This document shows positions 51,420 to 62,495 of a DNA stretch of 64,000 nucleotides, one piece after another. Within the stretch, counting starts at the first letter, position 1; each line of letters starts with the position of its first letter. Where the stretch lies: positions 182,120-246,119 of the forward strand of contig NZ_LQOM01000031.1 in the NCBI RefSeq assembly GCF_002101595.1, given 5' to 3'. The notes beneath the pieces were generated by a model. That model was not told where the DNA came from. It saw nothing but the letters and a program-made list of their open reading frames with translations, and searched no databases. The position numbers and the translations under genes were made by a program. The DNA is from Mycobacterium celatum. GTDB taxonomy: Bacteria > Actinomycetota > Actinomycetes > Mycobacteriales > Mycobacteriaceae.

Positions 51420-52100
51420 CTACGGCTCGAAGCGATAACCCATGCCCGCTTCGGTCAGCAGGTGCTGCGGACGCGACGGGTCATCTTCGAGCTTGCGACG
51501 CAGCTGCGCCAGATAGACACGCAGATAATGTGTTTCCGTGGCGTACGTCGGCCCCCACACCTCCTTGAGGAGTTCCTCGCGGCCGACCAGTTTGCCGCGG
51601 TTGCGGACCAGCACCTCGAGCATTCCCCATTCGGTCGGTGTCAGGTGCACCTCGGCGCCGTTTTTGGTGACCTTCTTGGCCGCCAGATCGACGGTGAACG
51701 CCGCCGTTTCGATGACGGGCTGATCGGTCTCGGACGCTGCGGCGTTGCGCCGCACGGCGGCACGCAGCCGGGCGAGGAACTCGTCCATCCCGAACGGCTT
51801 GGTTACGTAGTCGTCGGCGCCCGCGTCGAGCGCCTCGACCTTGTCGGAAGAGTCGGTACGCGCCGAGAGCACGATCACCGGCGCGTTCAGCCAGCCGCGC
51901 AGCCCGGCCAGCACCTCGATGCCGGAGATGTCGGGCAGGCCGAGGTCGAGAATCACCACGTCCGGGCGGTGTTCGGCGGCTGCACGCAAGGCGCCCGCGC
52001 CGGTCGAGGCGGTGGTGACCTCGTAGCCTCGCACGGAAAGGTTGATCTTCAGCGCGCGCAGGATGTGCGGCTCGTCGTCTATTACCAGAACGCGGGTCAT
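51420..52100 (-). CDS. kdpE: potassium-responsive response regulator KdpE
   Basis: 226 residues, OmpR type. RVLVIDDEPHILRAL, phospho-acceptor in VVILDLGLPD, then the winged helix ending LLTEAGMGYRFEP. Activates the kdp operon under low potassium or osmotic stress. ATG overlaps the kdpD stop (ATGA). Confidence 0.95.
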   Translation of the reverse strand: MTRVLVIDDEPHILRALKINLSVRGYEVTTASTGAGALRAAAEHRPDVVILDLGLPDISGIEVLAGLRGWLNAPVIVLSARTDSSDKVEALDAGADDYVTKPFGMDEFLARLRAAVRRNAAASETDQPVIETAAFTVDLAAKKVTKNGAEVHLTPTEWGMLEVLVRNRGKLVGREELLKEVWGPTYATETHYLRVYLAQLRRKLEDDPSRPQHLLTEAGMGYRFEP

Positions 52101-54637
52101 TGGGGCTCCCGCGGCGCGGCCAGTTCCACGACGACGGTCAGCCCGCCACCGGGTGTGTCGGTGGTTTGGATCGTGCCACCCATCGCCTCGACGAAACCGC
52201 GCGCCACCGACAATCCCAGTCCCACACCGGTGGTGTTGTCGTGATCACCCAGCCGCTGAAAGGCTTCGAAGAGGTGATCCTCGGCGCCATCCGGAATGCC
52301 CGGCCCTTCGTCGACGACATTGATCAGCACGCGGTCACCGACGCGTCCGGCGTTGACGCGCACCACGCAGTTGGGCGCATAGCGCAACGCGTTGTCGATC
52401 AGGTTGGCCAGCACCCGCTCGAGCAGTCCGGCATCGGCCATCACCACCTCGCCGCCGACGTCGACCTTGACCCGGTCGACCCCGGATCGCAGAAAACCGG
52501 TGGCACCCTTGCCGATACCGACCAGAGCGCGCTGCACAACCTCCTCCAGGTACACCCGTCGCAGCTCGGGCCGGATCACGCCGGCCGCCAGCCGTGACGA
52601 GTCGAGCAGGTTGCCCACCAGCGCGGTGAGCTGATCGATCGACTCTTCGATGGTGGCAAGCAATTCGGCGGTGTCCTCGGGCGAGAAGTCGATGTCCTCG
52701 GCGCGCAGGCTCGACACCGCGACTTTGGCCGCGGCCAGCGGCGTGCGCAGATCGTGGCTGACCGCCGAAAGCAGAGACCGGCGCAGCTCGTCGGTCTGCT
52801 CGATCGCTTCGGCTCTGCCGGCCTCCTCGGCCAGTTCGCGTTGCCTGATCAGACCGGCGGCTTGCTTGGCCACCGCGGACAGCACTCGGCGGTCGCGAGC
52901 GGGCAGTTTGCGCCCGGCCATCAACATCCAGAACTCCTCGTCACCGACGTCGATCGCGGTGTCGGCGGAATCGACTGTGGCGCAAGGGTCGCTGCCTACC
53001 GCGGCGACAAGGTAGCTGTCACCGTTGCGTTCTCGCAGGATGCTGACCGTGCGCTGCGAGTAGGTCTCGCGTACCCGCTCGAGCAGTGTCTCGAGATCAG
53101 CGCCGCGCAGCACCGATCCGGCGAACAGCGTGAGCAGTTCGGCTTCCTGCGATGCCCGTCCGGCTTCCCGGGCCCGCTTGGCCGCGCCGTCGACCAGAGC
53201 CGCCACCGCGACCGCGACCAGCAACAGCACCAGCTCGGTGACGGCGGCGTCGGGTTCGGCGATGGTAAAGCTGTGCCGCGGCGCAGTCAGGAAGTAGTTC
53301 AACAGCAGCCCGGACAGCACCGCCGAAACCGCTGCCGGCGCAACGCCTCCCAGCAGCGCCACCAGCAGCACACCGATCACGAACATCGCGCTTTCCCCGC
53401 CGATGCCGAGGAATCGGTCCAGCACCGCTACCGTGATGGCGCAGATCGCAGACGGCACAACGACAGCCGCCAGCCATGATGCGGCGCGCCGTTCGCGTGG
53501 TGAGATCGGTGTTGCCCGGAAACGTTTGGATTCCTCGTGCGTCACGATGTGCACGTCGATCTTGCCGGAGCGCTGCACGACCCGCGCGCCGATACCCTCG
53601 TCGAGGATCCGCGCCCACCGGGAGCGCCGCGAGGTGCCGATCACCAACTGAGTGGCGTTCATCTGGCGGGCGAAATCCAGCAGCGCCGTGGGGACATCGT
53701 CGCCGGCCACGATGTGCATGGACGCGTCGAGGCTGGTCGCCAGTTCACGAATCTTGCCGATCCGGGGCGCCGGCGCGCCGGCAAGCCCGTCGCCGCGCAG
53801 GACGTGCACCACCATCAGTTCGGCGCTGGACTTCGTCGCTATCCGGGACGCCCGCCGCACCAGCGTTTCCGACTCCGGCCCGCCGGTGACGGCGACGACG
53901 ACGCGCTCACGCGCCTCCCACGTGTCGGTGATCCGTTTATCGGCCCGGTACTTGGCCAGGGCGGCATCAACCTGGTCGGCGAGCCACAGCAGCGCGAGTT
54001 CCCTCAGCGCGGTAAGGTTTCCGCTGCGGAAGTAGTTGGACAGCGCGGCGTCGATCTTCTCGGGCGCATAGACGTTGCCGTGGGACAACCTGCGCCGCAG
54101 CGCTTCCGGCGCAATGTCGATCAGCTCGATCTGCGAGGCTTGCCGCACAATCGAATCCGGCACCGTTTCCTGCTGGACGATGCCGGTGATCTGGGCGACA
54201 ACGTCGTTGAGGCTCTCCAGATGCTGGATGTTGACCGTGGAGATCACCGTGATACCGGCATCGAGCAGCTCCTCGATGTCCTGCCATCGCTTGGCATTCT
54301 TGCTTCCCGGTGCATTGGTGTGCGCCAGCTCGTCGACCAGCACCACCTGCGGGCGGCGCGCCAGCACCGCCGGCACGTCGAGCTCGGCGAACCGGCTGCC
54401 CCGGTATTCGATGTAGTGGCGGGAGACGATCTCGATTCCGTCGAGCAGCTCAGCGACTTTGCGGCGGCCATGAGTCTCGACAATGGCCGCCACCACGTCG
54501 GTGCCGCGTTCCAGCCGCCGGTGTGCCTCCGAGAGCATCGCGAATGTCTTACCGACACCGGGCGCCGCCCCCAGATAGATACGCAGCTCCCCGCGTTTGG
54601 GGCCGTGTTCGGCGACGCTCACCACACCATCATCCAC
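52097..54637 (-). CDS. kdpD: sensor histidine kinase KdpD
   Basis: 846 residues. N-terminal KdpD domain with Walker A GAAPGVGKTFAML and DELAHTNAPGSK, a universal-stress-protein domain (about 225-370), four short membrane helices (about 390-490), GAF-like region, phospho-acceptor SHDLRTPLAAAK and ATPase domain (NLIDNALRYAP, DEGPGIPDG, GVGLGLSVARG). Senses potassium and ionic strength. GTG start overlaps kdpC by 8 bp. Confidence 0.95.
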   Translation of the reverse strand: MDDGVVSVAEHGPKRGELRIYLGAAPGVGKTFAMLSEAHRRLERGTDVVAAIVETHGRRKVAELLDGIEIVSRHYIEYRGSRFAELDVPAVLARRPQVVLVDELAHTNAPGSKNAKRWQDIEELLDAGITVISTVNIQHLESLNDVVAQITGIVQQETVPDSIVRQASQIELIDIAPEALRRRLSHGNVYAPEKIDAALSNYFRSGNLTALRELALLWLADQVDAALAKYRADKRITDTWEARERVVVAVTGGPESETLVRRASRIATKSSAELMVVHVLRGDGLAGAPAPRIGKIRELATSLDASMHIVAGDDVPTALLDFARQMNATQLVIGTSRRSRWARILDEGIGARVVQRSGKIDVHIVTHEESKRFRATPISPRERRAASWLAAVVVPSAICAITVAVLDRFLGIGGESAMFVIGVLLVALLGGVAPAAVSAVLSGLLLNYFLTAPRHSFTIAEPDAAVTELVLLLVAVAVAALVDGAAKRAREAGRASQEAELLTLFAGSVLRGADLETLLERVRETYSQRTVSILRERNGDSYLVAAVGSDPCATVDSADTAIDVGDEEFWMLMAGRKLPARDRRVLSAVAKQAAGLIRQRELAEEAGRAEAIEQTDELRRSLLSAVSHDLRTPLAAAKVAVSSLRAEDIDFSPEDTAELLATIEESIDQLTALVGNLLDSSRLAAGVIRPELRRVYLEEVVQRALVGIGKGATGFLRSGVDRVKVDVGGEVVMADAGLLERVLANLIDNALRYAPNCVVRVNAGRVGDRVLINVVDEGPGIPDGAEDHLFEAFQRLGDHDNTTGVGLGLSVARGFVEAMGGTIQTTDTPGGGLTVVVELAAPREPQ

Positions 54638-55475
54638 CAGTGAGCGGATACTTTCGGTCGAGTTCGAGGTTGAGCACCAGCACGTTGACCCTGTTTCCGC
54701 CGGTCTGCCGCACCACGGCGCGGATCTGCTCGGCGGTCACATGCCGGACCCGGGCAACCCGGTCGACCTGGATTTCGGCATAGGCGGACGAGATATCCGG
54801 GTCCAGACCGCTGCCGCTCGCGGTGACGGCGTCGGCGGGTACGCGCGGATCAGTGGGCGCGGCACCGCGAATCGGCACCAGCTGGCCCGCCGAATAGTCC
54901 TCGCCGGCCCGCGCGCACTCGACGCGTATCCCGTTGTAGCTGTTCAGGAAGGGCCTGCCGGTGGTCGTGCACGGCTCGTTGACGCTGACGACCCGCGTCG
55001 GATGCACGACGTTGCCCCGGTCGTCACGCGGACCGATCACCGACAACACCGCGCCGACGCCACTGCCGGTGCAAAACGGGCGCGAACCGTCGACCCCTTC
55101 GAGGTCGCCTACGACCTTACTGCGCGAACACACCAGCGTCAGCAAGCTCTTACGGGCCGCGGTGTCGACGATGTCTTCCGGTCCGAGGTTGCTGCCACCG
55201 CTGGCCAGCGGGTCGTATCCGCTGGCCGAGGGTCGCGGCTGAAAGTACTGCGGCAACGGGTTGCCCGCGGCGTCGCTGAACGATTGCCCGATCAGCCTGC
55301 TGCCCACCGGTTTGCCGTCGACCCGGATGACCGACCCCTGGGCCTTGTCGTGCAGGCCGGGCAGCTGCGCGAGCAGCCAAATAAGCAGCGGGTAGCCCAC
55401 GCCGAGGATCACGGTGAAGACGAGCAGTGCGCGCAGTGCGGCCCAGTGCTGCCGAAAAAGGTTGGCGCCCTTCAT
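54630..55475 (-). CDS. kdpC: potassium-transporting ATPase subunit KdpC with an enlarged loop
   Basis: 281 residues; KdpC is usually about 190. N-terminal helix (about 14-38), then RPSASGYDPLASGGSNLGP, and at the end VTASGSGLDPDISSAYAEIQ and VNVLVLNLELD. Between them, about residues 112-205, is an extra segment of about 85 residues with four cysteines (116, 135, 169, 187) and no similarity that I recognise. It lies on the extracytoplasmic side. KdpC stabilises the KdpAB complex. Starts one base after the kdpB stop. Confidence 0.9.
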   Translation of the reverse strand: MKGANLFRQHWAALRALLVFTVILGVGYPLLIWLLAQLPGLHDKAQGSVIRVDGKPVGSRLIGQSFSDAAGNPLPQYFQPRPSASGYDPLASGGSNLGPEDIVDTAARKSLLTLVCSRSKVVGDLEGVDGSRPFCTGSGVGAVLSVIGPRDDRGNVVHPTRVVSVNEPCTTTGRPFLNSYNGIRVECARAGEDYSAGQLVPIRGAAPTDPRVPADAVTASGSGLDPDISSAYAEIQVDRVARVRHVTAEQIRAVVRQTGGNRVNVLVLNLELDRKYPLTGG

Positions 55476-55476
55476 A

Positions 55477-57549
55477 TCAGGTCATCCCTGGGAGTAGTTG
55501 GACCGCAAGGTCGATGAGCTTGATCGCGATGAACGGTGTGACGATTCCGCCGAGTCCATACCGGTAAAGGTTGCGGCTCAACAGTTTCGACGCCCGGCTG
55601 GGTGTGTATCGCACGCCGCGCAGCGCCAGCGGAATCAGCGCGACGATGACAAGCGCGTTGAAGATCACCGCCGAGAGGATGGCCGACTCGGGGCTATGCA
55701 GCCGCATCACGTTGATGATGTCCAGGCCGGGAAACAGTGTGACGAACATCGCCGGGATGATCGCGAAGTACTTGGCGATGTCGTTGGCGATCGAAAACGT
55801 CGTCAGTGCACCACGGGTGATCAACAGTTGCTTACCGATCTCGACGATCTCGATCAGCTTGGTGGGATCGGAATCCAAATCCACCATGTTGCCAGCCTCT
55901 TTGGCGGCGGAGGTGCCGGTGTTCATCGCCACCCCGACGTCGGCCTGGGCCAGCGCCGGGGCGTCGTTGGTGCCGTCGCCGGTCATCGCAACCAGCCGGC
56001 CACCTTCCTGTTCCTGCTTGATCAGCACCAGCTTGTCCTCCGGAGTGGCCTCGGCCAGGAAGTCGTCGACGCCGGCCTCGTCGGCAATGGCCTTGGCCGT
56101 CAATGGGTTATCTCCGGTTATCATCACCGTCCGGATACCCATGCGCCGCATGGCGTCGAAGCGGTCGCGCATGCCTTGCTTCACCACGTCCTTGAGGTGG
56201 ATGACGCCGAGCACCCGGGCGTCGGCTGCGGTGACCTCGCCGACCACCAGCGGCGTTCCGCCCGCAGCGGAGACGGCGTCGACGGCGTGTCCGAGCTGCG
56301 CCGGGATAGCGCCGCCGTGGCCGCGGACCCAGTCGGTCACGGAGGTGGCAGCGCCCTTACGCAACTGCCGTCCGTCGATGTCCACGCCCGACATCCGCGT
56401 CGCCGCCGTGAATTCGACCCATCTGGCGCCGGCGAGTTCTCCGGGTGTTCGCGCCCGCAGCCCGTACGCCTCTTTCGCGTAGACGACGACGGAGCGGCCC
56501 TCGGGGGTTTCGTCGGCGAGGCTGGACAGTTGCGCGGCGTCGGCGAACTCGGCGGTGCCTACCCCGTTGACCGGGACGAACTCTGAAGCCTGCCGGTTGC
56601 CGAGGGTGATCGTTCCGGTTTTGTCCAGCAGCAGGGTGTTGACGTCGCCGGCGGCCTCGACCGCGCGGCCGGACATGGCCAGCACATTGCGCTGGACCAG
56701 CCGGTCCATGCCGGCGATGCCGATCGCGGAGAGCAGCGCACCGATCGTGGTGGGGATCAGGCACACCAGCAGCGCCACCAGCACAATGCCTGTGACGCCG
56801 TGTCCGTCCAGCGCCATGGTATCCGGCACGCCGGGGTTGTCGGTCTTGGCGTAGATCGCCAGCGGCTGCAGCGTGGCCACCGCGATCACGAAGATGATGG
56901 TCAGCGCGGCCAGCAGGATGTTCAGCGCGATCTCGTTGGGCGTCTTCTGCCGGTTGGCGCCCTCGACCAGAGCGATCATCCGGTCCACGAAGCTTTGTCC
57001 GGGCTGCTGGGTGATTTTGACGACGATGCGGTCGGAGAGCACCGTCGTCCCGCCGGTCACCGCGCAGCGGTCGCCGCCGGATTCCCGGATCACGGGTGCC
57101 GATTCGCCGGTGATCGCCGACTCGTCCACGGATGCAATGCCTTCCACGACGTCGCCGTCGCCGGGGATGATCTGTCCAGCCTCGACGACGACGATGTCGC
57201 CCTGAGCCAGCATCGGGGCGGGAACCTGCTCCTCGACACCGGCGACCCCAGGCGCCCAACCCCGCAGCCGGCGGGCCAGCGTGTCGGCTTTGGACTTGCG
57301 CAGCGAATCGGCCTGAGCCTTGCCGCGGCCCTCGGCCACGGCCTCGGCCAGGTTGGCGAAAACCACAGTGAGCCATAGCCAGAACACGACCAGCCAACCG
57401 AACCAGCTGGGCTTGCCGATTGCCAACACCGTCGACCACGCCGCACCGACCTCGACGACGAACATCACCGGGTTGCGCCACAAGGTGCGTGGGTCGAGCT
57501 TGGCCAGTGCTGCCGGCAGTGACGTCAAAAGCATTGTCCGCAAAAGCAT
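55477..57549 (-). CDS. kdpB: potassium-transporting P-type ATPase subunit KdpB
   Basis: 690 residues. P-type ATPase with GESAPVI (actuator TGES), phosphorylation motif [17 protein letters not shown] (nucleotide-binding Lys) and [23 protein letters not shown] hydrolysis drives potassium uptake through KdpA. ATG at 57549 is one base after the kdpA stop and has GAAGGGA upstream. Confidence 0.96.
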   Translation of the reverse strand: MLLRTMLLTSLPAALAKLDPRTLWRNPVMFVVEVGAAWSTVLAIGKPSWFGWLVVFWLWLTVVFANLAEAVAEGRGKAQADSLRKSKADTLARRLRGWAPGVAGVEEQVPAPMLAQGDIVVVEAGQIIPGDGDVVEGIASVDESAITGESAPVIRESGGDRCAVTGGTTVLSDRIVVKITQQPGQSFVDRMIALVEGANRQKTPNEIALNILLAALTIIFVIAVATLQPLAIYAKTDNPGVPDTMALDGHGVTGIVLVALLVCLIPTTIGALLSAIGIAGMDRLVQRNVLAMSGRAVEAAGDVNTLLLDKTGTITLGNRQASEFVPVNGVGTAEFADAAQLSSLADETPEGRSVVVYAKEAYGLRARTPGELAGARWVEFTAATRMSGVDIDGRQLRKGAATSVTDWVRGHGGAIPAQLGHAVDAVSAAGGTPLVVGEVTAADARVLGVIHLKDVVKQGMRDRFDAMRRMGIRTVMITGDNPLTAKAIADEAGVDDFLAEATPEDKLVLIKQEQEGGRLVAMTGDGTNDAPALAQADVGVAMNTGTSAAKEAGNMVDLDSDPTKLIEIVEIGKQLLITRGALTTFSIANDIAKYFAIIPAMFVTLFPGLDIINVMRLHSPESAILSAVIFNALVIVALIPLALRGVRYTPSRASKLLSRNLYRYGLGGIVTPFIAIKLIDLAVQLLPGMT

Positions 57550-57550
57550 G

Positions 57551-59196
<1,646 letters not shown>

Positions 59197-59197
<1 letters not shown>

Positions 59198-59286
59198 TAG
59201 AACCGGTCCGGAAACAGCAGGGCCGCAACGAGGAACACCGCCATTGCGGTGGCGAGCACCAGGCCGACGGCGTTGGCGAGGTTCAC
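59197..59286 (-). CDS. kdpF: KdpF, small subunit of the Kdp ATPase
   Basis: 29 residues, [20 protein letters not shown] then ALLFPDRF: one membrane helix and the typical FPxxF end of KdpF. Stabilises the complex. GTG start; it overlaps the micro-ORF before it (GTGA) and kdpA after it. Confidence 0.93.
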
Positions 59287-59366
59287 AGCTGCTCCACTAA
59301 CTTGAGCACCACGCCGAGCAGCGCGAAGACCGCGCCCGTCAACAGCAGATAGACCACCACAGACAC
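59283..59366 (-). CDS. 27-residue membrane micro-protein before kdpF
   Basis: Encodes a single membrane helix ([20 protein letters not shown], then LKLVEQL). Its stop overlaps the kdpF GTG by four bases, and GGAG lies 5 bp before its own GTG. The strong binding site, coupling and hydrophobic composition argue it is translated. It may be an extra small subunit of the Kdp pump. Confidence 0.7.
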   Translation of the reverse strand: MSVVVYLLLTGAVFALLGVVLKLVEQL

Positions 59367-59464
59367 ATCGACTCCGTTCGCGCAGCATCGACTCGCCCTC
59401 GGCGACCAGGACTGCAACGACGCTATGCCCGCACCACTGTCGGCGACGGTGCCGTTGACGGTTT

Positions 59465-59493
59465 CTTTACGGCTTGGGCGGCGACCTTTACGG
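59465..59493. promoter_or_regulatory. direct repeat upstream of the kdp operon
   Basis: CTTTACGG at 59465-59472 and 59486-59493, 21 bp apart (two helical turns), about 100 bp upstream of the first kdp ORF. A candidate KdpE site. The rest of 59367-59553 holds the trcS terminator and no gene. Confidence 0.4.
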
Positions 59494-59497
59494 CGAA

Positions 59498-59547
59498 CAG
59501 ACGCAGAATCGCACCACGCGGGCGCCCCGCGTGCGATTCTGCGTCTG
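59498..59547. terminator. terminator-like palindrome after trcS
   Basis: CAGACGCAGAATCGCAC (59498-59514) and its exact complement (59531-59547) form a 17-bp perfect stem, 7 bp past the trcS stop. It would separate trcS from kdp. Confidence 0.75.
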
Positions 59548-59553
59548 CTCGCG

Positions 59554-61041
59554 CTAGCGGATCAGTGGTAGGCGAACCCGGAACACCGTTTGGCCGTCGG
59601 CGGATTCGGTGGTGACCGAGCCGTGGTGCGCCTTGACGATCGAGGCAACGATCGGCAAGCCCAATCCGTTGCCGGATCCGTTGGATCGCGCCGTGTCACC
59701 GCGCACGAATCGCTCGAACAGATGCGGCAGCAGATCCGGCTCGATGTCGGGACCGTCGTCGGCGACGGTCAGCTCCGCGTAGGGCCCGTCCTCGCCGGCC
59801 GGGTGGCGCGAGATCGCGGTCGTCACCGTCACTCCGGGCGGGGTATGCACGTGGGCGTTGTTCAGCAGGTTGCTGACCGCCTGGTGCAGCCGGTCGCGGT
59901 CGCCGCGCACCCACACCGGGTCCTCCGGCAGGTGGTTGACCCAATTGTGGGTCGGCGCCGCCACAGCCGCGTCGTTGACCGCGTTGATGACCACATCGGC
60001 CAAATCGACGTCCTCGGTGTCGAGATCCTCGCCTTCACCCAGCCGGGACAGCAGCAGCAACTCGTCGACAAGCGAGGTCATCCGCAGCGCCTCGGACTCG
60101 ATGCGGGCCAGCGCGTACTCCGTCGTCGGCGGCAGCGCCGAGCTGTCCTGACGGGTGAGCTCGGCGTAGCCCTGAATCGCGGCCAGCGGGGTGCGCAGTT
60201 CGTGGCTGGCGTCGGTGAGGAATTGCCGCATCCGGCGGTCGGATTCGGCGCGGTGGGCAAGCGCGCTGTCGACGTTGTCCAGCAGCCGATTCAATGTGTG
60301 CCCGACGATGCCGACCTCGTTGTCGGGATCGGTGTCGTCGGGCTTCACCCGGGTGGTGATCCGGTGCTCGTCGCCGATCAGCGGCATGGCGGCGACCTCC
60401 GCGGCGGTGGCCGCGACGCGGCGAAGCGGGCGCAGCGCGTAGCCGACCACCGTAATCGTGAGCGCCGCGGTCAGCAGCAGCGCGGCCACCAAAAGCGCTG
60501 TGGCGGTGACTGTTCGGCGAGCGATGGTCCGATTCGCGAGCTTCAGCGAAACTCCGACCAGCAAGCGGTCACCTCCGGCGGCTCGGCTGTCCACCCGGTA
60601 GGAACCCAGGCTGCCCAGCACTTCGGTGCGCGGCGGGCCATCGGTCCAGGACCGCGTTTGGATGGCCCGGACTACGTCGGGGGGAGCGTGTTGCGCCTCG
60701 TCCTCTGAGAAGACTGCCGAGCCCACCACCACCCCGTCGTGCAGCACCGCGATGAGGTTGCCCGGCGTCTGCCCGGTGAACTCCAGCATCGCCTGCCCGA
60801 TCGGTGAGGCGCTGTGCGAACTTTCGCCGCTGCGATAGCGGGTATACGAATGCTCCAGCGCCTGTAGGGATTCGGCGACTTCGGCGTCGTTCATCGTCGT
60901 GACATACGCGCGCAGGCTCAGCACCGACACGACGTCGACCGCCACCAGGACCACGCACACGACCGCGCAGACACCCAGCACCAACTGCCGGCGCAGGGTT
61001 CGCGGCCACCACCACCGCGCGGCTCGGCGGCGCGGGGTCAT
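59554..61041 (-). CDS. trcS: sensor histidine kinase TrcS
   Basis: 495 residues. First helix at about 17-38, an extracytoplasmic sensor domain, second helix (about 178-200), HAMP, phospho-acceptor SHELRTPLAAIQGYAEL and ATPase domain ending GNGLGLPIVASIVKAHHGS. Partner of TrcR. ATG overlaps the trcR stop (ATGA). Confidence 0.93.
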   Translation of the reverse strand: MTPRRRAARWWWPRTLRRQLVLGVCAVVCVVLVAVDVVSVLSLRAYVTTMNDAEVAESLQALEHSYTRYRSGESSHSASPIGQAMLEFTGQTPGNLIAVLHDGVVVGSAVFSEDEAQHAPPDVVRAIQTRSWTDGPPRTEVLGSLGSYRVDSRAAGGDRLLVGVSLKLANRTIARRTVTATALLVAALLLTAALTITVVGYALRPLRRVAATAAEVAAMPLIGDEHRITTRVKPDDTDPDNEVGIVGHTLNRLLDNVDSALAHRAESDRRMRQFLTDASHELRTPLAAIQGYAELTRQDSSALPPTTEYALARIESEALRMTSLVDELLLLSRLGEGEDLDTEDVDLADVVINAVNDAAVAAPTHNWVNHLPEDPVWVRGDRDRLHQAVSNLLNNAHVHTPPGVTVTTAISRHPAGEDGPYAELTVADDGPDIEPDLLPHLFERFVRGDTARSNGSGNGLGLPIVASIVKAHHGSVTTESADGQTVFRVRLPLIR

Positions 61042-61823
61042 TCTGGCGGTCGCAGCATGTATCCGACGCCTCGCACGGTGTGGATCATCGGGTCACGGCC
61101 CGCGTCGATCTTCTTGCGCAGATAAGAGATGTAGAGATCGACGATGCTGGTGCGCCCCGCGAAGTCGTAGTTCCAGACCCGGTCGAGTATTTCGGTCCGG
61201 GTCAGCGCCCGGCGCGGGTTGCGCATCAGGAAGCGCAGCAGCTCGAACTCGGTCGACGTCAGCGACAGGGTTGTCCCGCCGCGGGTGACTTCACGGCTGG
61301 CGCCGTCCAGGGTGAGGTCGCCGACCCGAAGCTCCTCCTCGGCGGGGGGAGCCAGGTGATTGGAGCGGCGAAGCAGCCCCCGCAGTCGGGCCACCAGCTC
61401 CTCGAGGCTGAACGGTTTGGTCATGTAGTCGTCGGCGCCGGCGGTCAAGCCGGTCACCCGGTCCATCACCGAGTCGCGGGCGGTGAGAAACAGCGTCGGG
61501 GTGTACGCGTCCGATTCACGCACCCGCTGCAGAATCTGCAGCCCGTCCATGTCGGGCAGCATGATGTCGAGTACCAGCACGTCGGGGCCGACCTTGTCGA
61601 ACTTGGCGACGGCCTCCCGGCCGTTGTGTGCGACGTCGACAATCCAGCCTTCATAGTGCAACGCCATCTTGACCAGGTTGGTCAAAGCCGGCTCGTCGTC
61701 GACCAGCAAAACCCGGATGGGTGAGCCGTCGGCCCGGTTGATCCGGGGCAGCTGCCCGAGGATGGCCTGGCGTGGCCGCTGTTCGCGCGCGTAACCCGAC
61801 CCGTAACCCGACACAGCCGTCAT
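61038..61823 (-). CDS. trcR: response regulator TrcR
   Basis: 261 residues. A 43-residue N-terminal extension, then the receiver RVLLVDDEPALTNLV with VLDIMLPDMDG, and a winged helix ending [17 protein letters not shown]. OmpR type. ATG at 61823 chosen over 61847 because GGGAG lies about 11 bp upstream. In M. tuberculosis TrcR binds its own AT-rich promoter; an AT-rich region lies upstream here too. Confidence 0.92.
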   Translation of the reverse strand: MTAVSGYGSGYAREQRPRQAILGQLPRINRADGSPIRVLLVDDEPALTNLVKMALHYEGWIVDVAHNGREAVAKFDKVGPDVLVLDIMLPDMDGLQILQRVRESDAYTPTLFLTARDSVMDRVTGLTAGADDYMTKPFSLEELVARLRGLLRRSNHLAPPAEEELRVGDLTLDGASREVTRGGTTLSLTSTEFELLRFLMRNPRRALTRTEILDRVWNYDFAGRTSIVDLYISYLRKKIDAGRDPMIHTVRGVGYMLRPPE

Positions 61824-62157
61824 ATTCCTACATTCTCCCGGGCACACATCGCTCTGTCACGGAGTTCATATCGTTCTCAAATGTTGCGGACATCGCCCGA
61901 GGTGCCGCCGACTCAATCAGATATGCGTTTTCTATGTATCTCATCAGCCTGCTTGAGATGGCTTCTGCCCGAAAAATATTGTGGTGCTTAGCCGTTGGTC
62001 AGCGGCGCCGCAATATGAAGGGCGCACGTCCGAATTCCCTTGTACCGAAACATCTGTGCCGTCATAGCCGGTGTTCGCGCCGACGGCAGCGGCATTGACG
62101 AATGGCGGAGGATCAGGCGGCGGCGCGGTTGCGGTTAGAGGAACTTAGGAGAAGCCA
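61824..62157. other. AT-richer intergenic region between trcR and the PE gene
   Basis: This 334-bp gap holds the divergent promoters of trcR and the PE-PPE pair. It contains AT-rich runs, for example around 61920-61980, unusual for this genome and compatible with TrcR or nucleoid-protein binding. AGGAG sits before the PE ATG. No ORF of note. Confidence 0.55.
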
Positions 62158-62463
62158 ATGACTTTCGCAGCATTTGTCACCACGCATCCGGAGTTGCTGA
62201 GCGCAGCGGCCGACGACCTGACCGGCATCGGCTCGGCGATGGCCGCCGGTAACGCGGCCGCCGCGGGACCGACCGGCGGCGTCGTCCCAGCGGCCGCCGA
62301 CGCAGTGTCGGCCTTGACCGCGGCGCAGTTCGCCGCGCAGGCCGGCAGGTACCAGGCGATCGGCGCGCACGCGCTGGCGGTTCACCAACAGTTCGTCAGC
62401 ACGCTGGCGGCCAGCGCCGGTTCGTATGCGGCCACCGAGGCCGCCAATGCGGCCCGTATCTGA
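62158..62463 (+). CDS. short PE-family protein
   Basis: 101 residues, only the PE domain: helical hairpin with the Pro-Glu motif in [20 protein letters not shown]. The C-terminal half carries [15 protein letters not shown] type VII (ESX-5-like) secreted partner of the PPE protein encoded 32 bp downstream. Confidence 0.93.
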   Translation: MTFAAFVTTHPELLSAAADDLTGIGSAMAAGNAAAAGPTGGVVPAAADAVSALTAAQFAAQAGRYQAIGAHALAVHQQFVSTLAASAGSYAATEAANAARI

Positions 62464-62495
62464 GTGAGCCAGCTAACACCCGAAAGGCATTCGCG

